Of a DNA stretch of 64,000 bases, positions 32,278 through 40,549 are shown piece after piece. The stretch spans positions 17,050 through 81,049 of the forward strand of contig JBBQKJ010000009.1 of NCBI GenBank assembly GCA_038326775.1, read 5' to 3'. The notes beneath the pieces are model-generated. The model had not been told where the DNA came from, did no database searches, and was given only the letters and a program-made list of their open reading frames with translations. The stretch comes from DYIU01 sp038326775 (GTDB taxonomy: Bacteria > Actinomycetota > Geothermincolia > Fen-727 > Anoxymicrobiaceae). Every line of letters starts with the position of its first letter. Within the stretch, counting starts at the first letter, position 1. The translations under genes were made by a program, and so were the position numbers.

Positions 32278-34452
32278 TCAGGTCGGGCACTGGCCGTACA
32301 TCGAGCGCTCGAGGATGATGGGCCTGGTGGACGCTGCCCTCACCCCGAAGCGGTAGTATGCGATATAGTCGTCCGCGTTGAACGTCCGCCGCGACTGTGG
32401 CGGCACGCTCACGGTGACGACCGGGCCCCGGCCCGCGGGCGTCAGAAAAGTGAAGGTGACGTTTGCCACCTCGACCGTGGGGTTCTGCACCAGGAGCCAC
32501 GTCTCGACGTTGTCGCCGGTCTCGCCCTCTGCCAGGTACCAGTTGGATACGGCCCCGGTTATGCCGATGGAGTCGTGGGCCCACCTGCGGTCGCTCCCGT
32601 ACATCGCCCTTTCCGCGACCACCGGTCTGTCGGACACGATTCGGGTGGACACGTCCCACGTATGGACCGTCGCTCCGACATCGAACGTCTGCCGCGTGTT
32701 GGGGGCGAGGGTGGCGGTCGGGCCGACCAGCGGCCCGGACGCGGTCTGGTAGGTGAGCTGCACGTGGGCGGGCTCGGTCCCCGGGTTCTGCACCAGTATC
32801 CAGGTTTCGAACTCGGGCCCGGTGCACCCCTCCGCCAGGAACCAGTTGGTGCCAGGCGCGTTGAGGCCGACGCACTCGTGCGCCCAGGCGCGGCCGTTGC
32901 CGTACATCGCCCGCTCGGCTATCACCGGGTGGTCGGAGGAGACCAGCGTGGAGACGCTCCACGCACCGGGTAGAGTGTCGGCCACGTCAAAGGTCTGACG
33001 GCTGTGGGGCTGCATGGCGGCCGAGGGCCCGGTGACAGGTCCCGAGGGGGTCATATAGGTGAGGTTGACGTTGGCGACCGCGGCCCCCGGATTCTGCACC
33101 AGCACCCACGTCTCGAAGCCGGGTCCGGTAGAGCCCTCGGCCAGGTACCAGGTCGTCTGCGGAGCGGAGACTCCGATGGAGTTATGCCCCCAGGTCATGG
33201 CGTCGGAATACATCGACCTCTCGACGACGACCCCTACATCGGAGTGCAGTCGCGTGGACACCCCCCACTCATCGTCCATGTAACCCGCCACGTTCAGAGT
33301 CGCCCTCGATTGAGCGGGCACAACGAACGCCGGAACGACGCTCACGCTATCATCGGCCATAAACGTCAGATTGACTGTAGCGGCGGCGGCCTGCGGATTC
33401 GCGATCTCAATCAAGGTCACGAAGCCCGGCCCGGTGCACCCTTCGGCCAGGTACCAGTTGGTCTGCGGGGAGGTCATCCCGCGCGAGTCGGTGCCCCAGT
33501 CCCGGTTCGTAGCAGGCGGCTCGAACTTGTGGCCGTACATTATCCTTCCGCCGGCCCCCACGGCCCAGACGTTCCCAGTATCCGCCGCCGAGATGTCCAT
33601 CAGGGCCGGGTCGGCGTATGACTCGAACTGCCACTCGGTCCCGTCGTAGAAGATGACCATTCCCTGGTTTGTGCAGGCCCAGACATGGCCCGCGCTTGCC
33701 GCCGATATCCCGCTGACCTGTTCGTCCCCGGCGAGAGGTGGGGTCGCCTGGTTTACCCAGTTCAAGCCGTTGAAATAGGATACTCGGCCGTTTTGTCCAG
33801 ACGCCCAGAAGTTCGTTGCGTTCAGCGCCGACACCGAGGAGAAATCATCCGTGGTGGCCCCCATGGAGGCCCAGCCGGTCCCGTTGTTGAAAAGCCTTAC
33901 ACCCGATCCGACCGCGATGACATGGTTGGCGTCGGCTGCCTCCACCGACTGCAGGGGCTGCGCGGTGCCGCTTGCCTGCTCCTGCCACACCACGCCGTTG
34001 AAGTGCCGGATGGTCCCGCCGGCGCCCACCGCCCAGACGTGCGTGCCGCTAAGAGCGAATACGCCGTGGAGGGCGCGGGTCGTCCCGCTCGACTGCGCGC
34101 TCCAGCTCGAGCCGTTGTAGAAGAGCACGATGCCGTGCCCCCCGACCGCCCACACGTGGTTCGCGTCAAGGGCGCTGACCTCGTAGAGTGTCTCCAGGGT
34201 CAGGCCGCTCGCCTGCCGGGTCCATGTCGAGCCGTCATAGAACAGAACGGCACCGCCCGTTCCCACCGCCCAGACGTGGTTCGCGTCAAGGGCGTCCACC
34301 CCGTAAAGGTCGCTGGTGGTATCGGGAAACTGCCGGTCCCAGACGAACGTCCACTTGTCGTGGGCGGCTGCCCTGGGGACCGTGGCGAACGCCATCCCCA
34401 TAGCAAGCACGACAACCGCCGCCCAGAGCGCCAGTATCTTTAGACGTCTCAT
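32278..34452 (-). CDS. secreted beta-propeller-like protein with four WYLAEG modules
   Basis: A 724-residue exported protein. The signal peptide is about residues 1-31 (LWAAVVVLAMGMAFA, then AAA-HD). Residues 32-310 contain about six or seven repeats of roughly 42 residues around (V/I)-x-A-L-D-A-N-H-V-W-A-V-G-x-G-G followed by (F/Y)-(Y/N)-G-x-x-W. This is the pattern of BNR/photosynthesis-factor-like propeller blades. After a linker (about 312-335) come four of the roughly 100-residue modules seen at 24711-27104: WYLAEG(C/S/E)T, then ETW(V/I/L)LVQNP, then ERxMYG. The first module is the most divergent (FVTLIEIANP). The protein ends at YGQCPT with no anchor. Function unknown; extracellular or surface display is inferred. 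Confidence 0.7.
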   Translation of the reverse strand: MRRLKILALWAAVVVLAMGMAFATVPRAAAHDKWTFVWDRQFPDTTSDLYGVDALDANHVWAVGTGGAVLFYDGSTWTRQASGLTLETLYEVSALDANHVWAVGGHGIVLFYNGSSWSAQSSGTTRALHGVFALSGTHVWAVGAGGTIRHFNGVVWQEQASGTAQPLQSVEAADANHVIAVGSGVRLFNNGTGWASMGATTDDFSSVSALNATNFWASGQNGRVSYFNGLNWVNQATPPLAGDEQVSGISAASAGHVWACTNQGMVIFYDGTEWQFESYADPALMDISAADTGNVWAVGAGGRIMYGHKFEPPATNRDWGTDSRGMTSPQTNWYLAEGCTGPGFVTLIEIANPQAAAATVNLTFMADDSVSVVPAFVVPAQSRATLNVAGYMDDEWGVSTRLHSDVGVVVERSMYSDAMTWGHNSIGVSAPQTTWYLAEGSTGPGFETWVLVQNPGAAVANVNLTYMTPSGPVTGPSAAMQPHSRQTFDVADTLPGAWSVSTLVSSDHPVIAERAMYGNGRAWAHECVGLNAPGTNWFLAEGCTGPEFETWILVQNPGTEPAHVQLTYQTASGPLVGPTATLAPNTRQTFDVGATVHTWDVSTRIVSDRPVVAERAMYGSDRRWAHDSIGITGAVSNWYLAEGETGDNVETWLLVQNPTVEVANVTFTFLTPAGRGPVVTVSVPPQSRRTFNADDYIAYYRFGVRAASTRPIILERSMYGQCPT

Positions 34453-34764
34453 CCTGCCACCCCCTCGTGCTCACCCCGTATAGGGTGCCTTATCGTTTCA
34501 CGGGCTCTTACGTGGAACAGACGAAACAGTAAGCGGAGTCCTTACAGGTTGGGGTGCCGGCTTTCCCCTGGTCGAACTTAAGCGCGTGGCACGCCATTTC
34601 TACCACTGATCTCATGTTAGCACGCGGCGCCTGGGCACTTCAAAGCACTGCCTATATTGCTTAAAGCGGCCTCCGGCCCGTTGGGCGGGTCTGCCTGCCC
34701 CAGGTGGAAGGTATAACGGGGGCGGGGGGGTAATATTTCATGCAGGGCAAATCTGGTGGGACAC
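34453..34764. other. divergent intergenic region
   Basis: This stretch of about 310 bases separates two divergent genes and holds no credible gene. On the minus strand, upstream of the secreted propeller protein, are short hairpins (GTAAG/CTTAC around 34529-34545, and CACCC/GGGTG near 34473-34491) that could structure its leader. On the plus strand the small membrane-protein gene has only a GGTGGG ribosome site. No clear consensus promoter was found. Confidence 0.35.
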
Positions 34765-35127
34765 ATGTCGTTCTCTGAAAAGGAAATGCGGGAGGACCTG
34801 CGAAAGGTCCGGTTCCGCAAGTACATCTACTTCCTGGGCGGGCTGGGAATACTCGGGCTTTCGATAGCACTGGTGGTCATATTCTTCGCCAAGCGCGACT
34901 GGCCGGCCCTCCTGCTGGCCGCCGTAGGCGCATTCTGGAGCGTGGTACTGTTCTACCAGGCCTGCCGGACGCGCGGGCTGGGAGGCCTTCTCAAGAGCCG
35001 GCTGGAAGAGTCTCTCGGAGCGGAGCCCCCGGAGGCGCCGCTGGCACCAGCCGAAGGTGACGGCGAAGCCGGCATGGGCATAGGGGACGATGAGCCCCCT
35101 CGAGGGGGTGCGCCCGGTGAACCATGA
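34765..35127 (+). CDS. small two-TM membrane protein of unknown function
   Basis: This protein of about 120 residues has a charged N-terminal 22 residues (EKEMREDLRKVRFRKY). Two hydrophobic segments follow (about 25-41 and 47-65), with a short loop FAKRDWP between them. The C-terminal tail of 45 residues is acidic and Pro/Gly-rich. I do not recognise a family. The ATG at 34765 was preferred to the GTG at 34756 because GGTGGG is correctly spaced before it. Its 3' end overlaps the methyltransferase gene by 11 bases, implying co-translation. Confidence 0.6.
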   Translation: MSFSEKEMREDLRKVRFRKYIYFLGGLGILGLSIALVVIFFAKRDWPALLLAAVGAFWSVVLFYQACRTRGLGGLLKSRLEESLGAEPPEAPLAPAEGDGEAGMGIGDDEPPRGGAPGEP

Positions 35128-36019
35128 GCACCTGGCGCAGCTCCTGCGCTGTCCCGCCTGCGGGGGTGAGATGCGCTACCGCCCGCGGGTCTACTCCTAT
35201 TGCTGCGGCGGACGCGTTCTCCACACCTACCGGGTAAAAGACCAGATTGCCGACCTCGTCCACGGCGAGCCGGAGGGCCGGCAGAAGAGGGTCAACCGGG
35301 CGTTCGGGCGGATCGCGGGCAGGATGTACGAAAAGAACGTGACCGCGGCCACCCCGTTCGACCGCTTCGTCACCTGGCTGATGTGGGGGACCACAAAGTT
35401 CATCCCGCTGCTCTTCGAGCTGTTGGAGAGCGTGGCCTCCGACTGCGACCCCGGCTACTTCCTGGACATCCCCGTTGGAACCGGGGTTTTCACGGCGGGG
35501 GAGTACAGCCTGCAGCCGAACCTCGAGTTCATCGCGGCCGATTACAGCAGGGAAATGCTCGATCGGGCACAAGAGAAAGTGCTCGCCGAGGACTACGGCA
35601 ACGTCATGCTGGTTCGCACCGACGTCGCGAGCCTTCCCTTCGTGGACGGAACGTTCACGGGCGTGCTGACCATGAACGGCTTCGGCTCTTTCCCGGAGCC
35701 GGCGCGCGCGCTCGATGAGCTCGTGCGCGTCTTGAAGCCGAACGGAAAGCTGGCAGGCTCGATGTACGTTCGGGGCGAGCGCTTGATGTCAGATATTCTC
35801 CTCCGCCGCGTACTCTCCCGGCTGGGCCTTTTCTCGCGCTCGGTTTACACCGAGGAGGAGTTCGTCGCCGAACTCGCGTCCCGCGGCGTCAACAAGGTGG
35901 TCACCAGGAAGGTCAAGTCGCTCATGTTCTTCTCGGGCCGCAAGTGCGCTCCCGAGCCCGAACCGCCGGCTGAGCCGAAGGCCGAGAGCGAGCGCGAACC
36001 GGAGACTTTGAGTGTCTGA
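35117..36019 (+). CDS. SAM-dependent methyltransferase with N-terminal Trm112-like zinc ribbon
   Basis: A 300-residue class I methyltransferase. The first 40 residues form a zinc-ribbon-like segment (LLRCPACGGEM and YCCGG, followed by HTYRVKDQIADLV) as in Trm112/UPF0434 proteins. The SAM domain has the motif-I region FLDIPVGTGVFTAGEY, motif II IAADYSREMLDRAQEK, and LVRTDVASLPFVDGTF. The glycine motif is DIPVGTG instead of the usual (D/E)xGxGxG, a common variant. The substrate may be a small molecule or lipid. The GTG at 35117 gives the family-typical start VNHEHLAQLLRCPACGG and has GAGGGG upstream; an ATG at 35090 is the alternative. Confidence 0.78.
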   Translation: MNHEHLAQLLRCPACGGEMRYRPRVYSYCCGGRVLHTYRVKDQIADLVHGEPEGRQKRVNRAFGRIAGRMYEKNVTAATPFDRFVTWLMWGTTKFIPLLFELLESVASDCDPGYFLDIPVGTGVFTAGEYSLQPNLEFIAADYSREMLDRAQEKVLAEDYGNVMLVRTDVASLPFVDGTFTGVLTMNGFGSFPEPARALDELVRVLKPNGKLAGSMYVRGERLMSDILLRRVLSRLGLFSRSVYTEEEFVAELASRGVNKVVTRKVKSLMFFSGRKCAPEPEPPAEPKAESEREPETLSV

Positions 36020-36034
36020 ACCCGTCCGGCAGCT

Positions 36035-36468
36035 GCCCGAGTGAGAAGCTGGTGCAGCCGTGCTTGCGGCTACGTCCCAGATCCGGCTCCTGGTGAAGCG
36101 CTGGCTGATGACCACCGGCAGGCGCATGGCCAGGCCGGTGTGGAGCCGGTCGTCAGGCTGGTAGTCCCGGACCAGGAATCCGAGCAGGCAATACATGGTG
36201 TTACGCAGGGAGTCCCGGCCCATGTTGGAGATGCCCCGCTTGTCACCGAGGATGATTATCAGGGACGGCGCCCCCATGAGCACTTAGGCCGTATAGCCTT
36301 CCTGACGCCCACCACCACCCGCTGGTCGGTGAGCCGTGGCATGGCCACCGAGGCCGGCGACCACCAGGCCCGCATGAGCAGGTTCTCCTTATCGAATCTG
36401 AACTCCTGGTTGGACCAGACGTCCGGGAGTGCGGGAAGATAGGCTTTGCGCAGGTGCTCAAGGATCAT
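36035..36468 (-). pseudogene. frameshifted remnant of an unrecognised gene
   Basis: Minus-strand coding signal starts at the ATG at 36468 (GGGGGAG seven bases upstream) and reads about 60 residues, including ALPDVWSNQEFRFD and SVAMPRLTDQRVVVGVRKA. Around 36280 the coding bias shifts to another frame, which reads PSLIIILGDKRGISNMGRD and GLAMRLPVVISQRF until about 36060. Codon third positions are GC-rich in both segments, as in neighbouring genes, so a single frameshift in a real gene is more likely than chance. It sits 32 nt downstream of the thiolase in the same orientation. I do not recognise the family. The 36020-36034 end near the methyltransferase is unclear. Confidence 0.4.
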
Positions 36469-36500
36469 CAGTCACTCCCCCTTCTCGACTTTCCCCCCAT

Positions 36501-37751
36501 TCAGGTTTTTTCCAGTATGTGTATGCACATCGCGGCCTCGCCTGCGCCGATGAAGCCGCCGCCGTTCTCGGCCAGGGCTACGCGAGCCCCCTCCACCTGG
36601 CGCTTGCCGGCGTCACCCCGCAATTGGGTCACCAGCTCCAGTAACTGTGCTATGCCGGAGGCGCCGATGGGGTGGCCGCGGCACTCCAGGCCGCCGCTGG
36701 TGTTCACGGGTAGTCTCCCGCCCACCCTGGTGGCGCCCGACTCGGCGAAGGGGCCACCTTCACCGTCGGGGCAGAAACCCAGCTCCTCGCACTGCAGAAG
36801 CTCTCCGAAGGCGGTGGCGTCGTGCACTTCGGCGAGGTCGACATCCCCGGGCCCCAGGCCGGACACCTCGTAGGCCTTGCGTGAGAGGCGCTTGCCGATC
36901 AGCTCCTGGTCCGGGCCGAACTTGAGGCTGCCCGAGGCAAGGACAGATGCCCTCACCTTTACCGGACGGGCGTCCGGGAACCGTTTCAGGGCCCGTTCGG
37001 AGCAGACCAGGGCGGCGGTGGCCCCGTCCCCGATGGGGGCGCACATCGAGCGGGTGAGAGGGTAGGCCACCGGGCGGTCGTTCATGACCTCGTCCACGCT
37101 CATGTCCATCTGGTACTGGGCGAGCGGGTTCATCGAGCCGTGCCAGTGGTTCTTGGCGGCGATGACCGCGAGCTGGCGCTGGGTGGTCCCGTACTGCTGC
37201 ATGTGCATGCGGGCGCCCATGGCGTAGAAATCCATGAAAGGCGAGTGGCCGCCCCCGCCACCGTCGCCCTCTTTCACCGCCCCGGCCTCTTTCGCCTTCT
37301 TCTGTGCGTCGGCCTGGAAGGCGGCGATGATCTGGCGGGTAAAATCGACATCGGTGTTGGAGATGAACATCTCGAAAGAGGCCTGCTTGTCCGCGGGGTT
37401 GTAAACTTTTTCCGCCCCGACGGCCAGGGCAACGTCGTAGAGGCCTGACTTTATCCCCATCCAGCAGCCGTTCACCGCGCTGGAGGCCCCCGCGCATGCG
37501 TTCTCCACGTTCATCACCGGGACGCCCTCGATGCCCAGGGGTATCAGTGCCACCTGCCCGCGGATGGAGTGCTGGCCGGTGTTGATGCCCCAGAACGAGT
37601 TCGAGAACCAGGCGGCCTCGACGTCCTGCGTTCGCGCCCCGGCGTCCCGGAGAACCAGACCCAGGACCTCGGAGCTCATGTCCTTGATGGTCCGCTCCGC
37701 GTACTTGCCGAAGCGCAGCATACCCACGCCGATGATATAGACTTCATCCAT
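36501..37751 (-). CDS. thiolase-family acetyltransferase / SCP-x-like
   Basis: A 416-residue thiolase-fold protein. The nucleophilic Cys is Cys86 in ENACAGASS. The late blocks EVHDATAFGELLQCEELGF, NTSGGLECRGHPIGASG and the C-terminal ALAENGGGFIGAG correspond to the catalytic His and second Cys/Gly regions of the SCP-x/lipid-transfer-type thiolases. It probably cleaves or forms beta-ketoacyl-CoA. A Gly-rich insert (GDGGGGGH near residue 163) is unusual. AAGGAG precedes the ATG. It is next to an acyl-CoA dehydrogenase fragment and upstream of the Etf/Hdr/Flx region, which fits fatty or aromatic acid oxidation. Confidence 0.87.
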   Translation of the reverse strand: MDEVYIIGVGMLRFGKYAERTIKDMSSEVLGLVLRDAGARTQDVEAAWFSNSFWGINTGQHSIRGQVALIPLGIEGVPVMNVENACAGASSAVNGCWMGIKSGLYDVALAVGAEKVYNPADKQASFEMFISNTDVDFTRQIIAAFQADAQKKAKEAGAVKEGDGGGGGHSPFMDFYAMGARMHMQQYGTTQRQLAVIAAKNHWHGSMNPLAQYQMDMSVDEVMNDRPVAYPLTRSMCAPIGDGATAALVCSERALKRFPDARPVKVRASVLASGSLKFGPDQELIGKRLSRKAYEVSGLGPGDVDLAEVHDATAFGELLQCEELGFCPDGEGGPFAESGATRVGGRLPVNTSGGLECRGHPIGASGIAQLLELVTQLRGDAGKRQVEGARVALAENGGGFIGAGEAAMCIHILEKT

Positions 37752-37796
37752 GTAAAAGCTCCTTCATTTTATACGCGGAGTCATTCCGCCGGTCGG

Positions 37797-38309
37797 TTAG
37801 CCGTTTTCCATCAGGCTCAGCAGCTTCAGCCTGGATTCCTCGTTCGTCCTTGGATAGATCTGGCAGTACGTGGCGTCGCGCACGAGACGCTCCATGCCGT
37901 AATCCTCAGTGTAGCCATAGCCGCCGTGGATCTGCAACCCGTCGGTGGCCGAGCGAAGCGCCCTGTCGGTAGCCTCCATGCGGCAGGATATAGCCTGTGC
38001 CAGGTTCCCGTTCAGACACGCCGCGCGGAGCATTGCCCGGGCCATCTCGATACCCGAGGCCATGTCAGCAAGGAAGAGCCGCATCTGCTGGTGGTTGATG
38101 ATGACGGCCCCACCCTGGTAGCGCTCGGAGGCGTACGCGTGGGTGGCCTGCAACGACTTGCGGGCAATGCCGGTGGCGACGGCGGCGAACCCCAGGTCGA
38201 GGGAGGCCGACCGGGCCGCGGAGGGCTTGATGGAAGCGGTGCTGCACGCGACACCTCCAGGAACGGATATCCGGGCGTTCCTGAAGGTGACCCAAAGGAA
38301 CTTGCTCAC
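37797..38309 (-). pseudogene. truncated acyl-CoA dehydrogenase (C-terminal domain only)
   Basis: About 165 residues match the C-terminal helical domain of acyl-CoA dehydrogenases: FRNARISVPGG (the strand just before the domain), then LDLGFAAVATGIARKSLQATHAYASER, HQQMRLFLADMA, and the FAD-contact block ATDGLQIHGGYGYTEDYGMERLVRDA. The N-terminal and middle domains (about 200 residues), including most of the substrate pocket, are absent. The sequence upstream of about 38290 is unrelated. The remaining part starts at an accidental GTG. This is a deletion remnant, not a functional enzyme. It is followed by the intact thiolase in the same direction. Confidence 0.75.
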
Positions 38310-38610
38310 TTATCTCATGGAACACCCGTACAAGGTCAAAGCGTCGATATCACCGATGGCTCCGAGATGAAGAAAGAGCCGGGCGGCGTTGTACAGGGAT
38401 TGTACTGTATCTTCTTCCCGGTAATAGAAGACGCGCAAGAACGCATAGAGACGCGACGGAACCTGCCGGTGGGAACCGAGGCTATATATCCTCGGCTTCA
38501 ACAGAATAGTCGGAGTGGTCAAACTCCCGGACCTCGACGCGTTCGCTCTCGAGATAACCGCCCGGCAGCACGGGCCCTGGCCGCAAGCAACGGAGGCTTC
38601 TCAAACAGAA
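38310..38610. other. non-coding stretch between acd remnant and flx operon terminator
   Basis: About 300 bases contain no gene I can support. A minus-strand open frame of about 70 codons (38310-38522) has no recognisable family, no ribosome site and a lower-GC composition. It may be debris of the deletion that truncated the dehydrogenase. Confidence 0.35.
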
Positions 38611-38635
38611 GAAGGCGGGCATCGAGCCCGCCTTC
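38611..38635 (-). terminator. hairpin terminator of the Etf-Hdr-Flx operon
   Basis: GAAGGCGGGC and GCCCGCCTTC form a perfect 10-bp stem around ATCGA, 25 nt beyond the stop codon of flxA. On the minus strand it is followed by TTCTGTTTG, a weak T-rich tail; on the plus strand TTTGTCTGTTTTT follows about 10 bases later, so it could act in both directions. Confidence 0.65.
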
Positions 38636-38660
38636 AAGCGATTTGTCTGTTTTTCTCTTG

Positions 38661-39509
38661 TCAGGCGAACGCCTCGGGGATCTTCTTCAGCGTCTCGTAG
38701 CTGAACACCGGACCGTCCTTGCAGACGTAGAGGTGGCCCACGTTGCAGCGCCCGCATTTGCCGATGCCGCACTTCATGCGCTCCTCGAGCGTGGTGTAGA
38801 TCTGCTCGGGCGCGAACCCCAGCTTCAGGAGGTTCTGGGTCACGAACTTTATCATGATAGGCGGGCCGCAGGTGACCGCGATCGCGTTTTCCGGGCTCGG
38901 TGAGACCTCCATCAGCAGGTTGGGCACGAACCCCACGAAGTGGGGCCATTTCTCCTCTTCGACGTCCACCGAGAGGTGGCACGAGGTCCCCGACTCGGTC
39001 ATGAACTCGCCCAGCTCGTCCTGGAAGCAGAGGTCCTCGGAGGTGCGCGAGCCGTATATGACCTGCAGTTCGCCGTACTTGTCGCGGTTCGCCCTGACGT
39101 AGTTGATGACCGGCCGCAGAGGGGCCTGGCCGATGCCGCCGCCGACGGTCACGATGTTCTTTCCTTCCCACTCCTCCATCGGGAACGAGTTGCCGAGCGG
39201 CCCCCTGACGGTCATGGTGTCACCGGTCTCCAGCTCGTGGAGGGCTCGAGTGACCTTGCCCATCTTCATTATCGAGAAGCGCAGGTAGCCCTCCTCGGTC
39301 GGCGAAGACGAGATGCAGAACATGGCCTCGCCAACGCCCAGCCGGCCGACCATGGCGCAGTTCCCGGGGCTGTGGCTCCAGGTGTCCCAGACCTTATCGT
39401 CGGCGAAGGTCACCCTGAACGTCTTGATGGCCCTGTCGCCCGGGGTCTCGTAGCGCGCGTCCTCGATGTTGACTATATAAGGAAGATAAGGGTTGCTTTC
39501 GTCCATCAT
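38661..39509 (-). CDS. flxA: FlxA-like FAD/NAD(P)-binding oxidoreductase subunit
   Basis: A 282-residue ferredoxin-NAD+ reductase-type protein. A FAD-binding barrel (to about residue 110, with YLRFSIMKMGKVTRAL and VRGPLGNSFP) is followed by the NAD-binding domain (VTVGGGIGQAPLRPV, VTCGPPIMIKF). A C-terminal [2Fe-2S] site CGIGKCGRCNVG...C is like that of dihydroorotate dehydrogenase K subunits and sulfhydrogenase gamma. In Flx-Hdr complexes this subunit docks NAD(H) and supplies or accepts hydride. The ATG overlaps the flxB stop by four bases. It is the last gene of the operon, with a hairpin terminator behind it. Confidence 0.85.
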   Translation of the reverse strand: MMDESNPYLPYIVNIEDARYETPGDRAIKTFRVTFADDKVWDTWSHSPGNCAMVGRLGVGEAMFCISSSPTEEGYLRFSIMKMGKVTRALHELETGDTMTVRGPLGNSFPMEEWEGKNIVTVGGGIGQAPLRPVINYVRANRDKYGELQVIYGSRTSEDLCFQDELGEFMTESGTSCHLSVDVEEEKWPHFVGFVPNLLMEVSPSPENAIAVTCGPPIMIKFVTQNLLKLGFAPEQIYTTLEERMKCGIGKCGRCNVGHLYVCKDGPVFSYETLKKIPEAFA

Positions 39510-40540
39510 GCCGTCTTTGCCTCCTTGGCTTCAGCCTGCTTGGACTTATCCAGGATGTCCAGTATGTCGATGTTGACCGGGCAGTGGTTGATACAGCGCC
39601 CGCAGCCGACGCAGGCTATCACGTCGAACTTCTCCGGGAAGTACGAGTACTTGTGGCTGATGCGGTTGCGCGTGCGCTCCTTGCGCGTCGGCCTGGGGTT
39701 GTGCCCGGACGTGTGCAGCGAGTACTCGGAGAACATGCAGGTGTCCCACATGCGCGCGCGCCTGGCGTCGAACGCCTCGGCCTCGTCCTGGATGTCGAAG
39801 CAGTGGCAGGTGGGGCACAGGAACGTGCATATCCCGCAGCCCAGGCACCTGTCGGAGAACTGCTCCCAGAACGGGTGGTCGTAGAGCGACGGGAGCTTCT
39901 CGGGTATGCCGGCGGTGTCGATGGAACGCGCCACCTTCTTCAGGGCGTCCTCACCCTGTTTCGCCGCCGCCTTCGCGTCCGCGTCGCCGGCGGCCTCGAG
40001 TCCCGCCGCCTTCGCGAACTCCTCGCCCTTGTCGGTGAGGGAATTAACGTAGTACGCGTCGCCCAGGTCGAACATGAGGGCGTCCAGCCCCTTCTCTGAA
40101 GCCGGCCCGCCGCCCACCGACGGGCAGAAGCAGTTAGCGCAAGGTTCCGCGCAGGCGAGCCCGACGAGGGTGGTGCCCTCACGGCGCTTCTGGTAGTAGG
40201 GGTCCGCGAAGTCCCACCCGTAGAGGTTGTCCACGATGCTGTAGGCATGCGCGTCACACGGCCTTATCCCGAACACCATCCTCTTCTTGGAGGCATCCGG
40301 CACTGACGGCTCGACCTCCGTTGAGCCCAGGCGGTACTTGAAGAGCGTCTCGGTCTGGGGGAACATCAGCTCCTTGGGCGGGACGGTGGTGTTATCGTAG
40401 TCGAGGCTGACGTTGGCGGGGTCGGTGACCTCCTTGAACCTCAGCACGTCACCGACCGCAGCCGGCGCGAAGACCTGATACTCTTTGAGACTGGTTAGCA
40501 CATCTGCGAGCTTGTCTCTTGCGAACTTGTAATCTCCCAT
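39506..40540 (-). CDS. flxB: FlxB-like 4Fe-4S electron-transfer subunit
   Basis: A protein of about 344 residues related to the sulfhydrogenase beta / anaerobic sulfite reductase A group. The N-terminal domain has GIRPCDAHAY and ACAEPCANCFCPSVGGGP. The C-terminal part has two [4Fe-4S] ferredoxin motifs, CLGCGICTFLCPTCHC and CVGCGRCINHCP. It would relay electrons between the FAD/NAD subunit and the Hdr side. An Ala/Lys/Asp-rich linker (about 185-205) is low complexity. The ATG at 40540 follows GGAGG closely; a GTG three codons earlier is possible. It overlaps flxA by four bases. Confidence 0.85.
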   Translation of the reverse strand: MGDYKFARDKLADVLTSLKEYQVFAPAAVGDVLRFKEVTDPANVSLDYDNTTVPPKELMFPQTETLFKYRLGSTEVEPSVPDASKKRMVFGIRPCDAHAYSIVDNLYGWDFADPYYQKRREGTTLVGLACAEPCANCFCPSVGGGPASEKGLDALMFDLGDAYYVNSLTDKGEEFAKAAGLEAAGDADAKAAAKQGEDALKKVARSIDTAGIPEKLPSLYDHPFWEQFSDRCLGCGICTFLCPTCHCFDIQDEAEAFDARRARMWDTCMFSEYSLHTSGHNPRPTRKERTRNRISHKYSYFPEKFDVIACVGCGRCINHCPVNIDILDILDKSKQAEAKEAKTA

Positions 40541-40549
40541 AGCCTCCAC

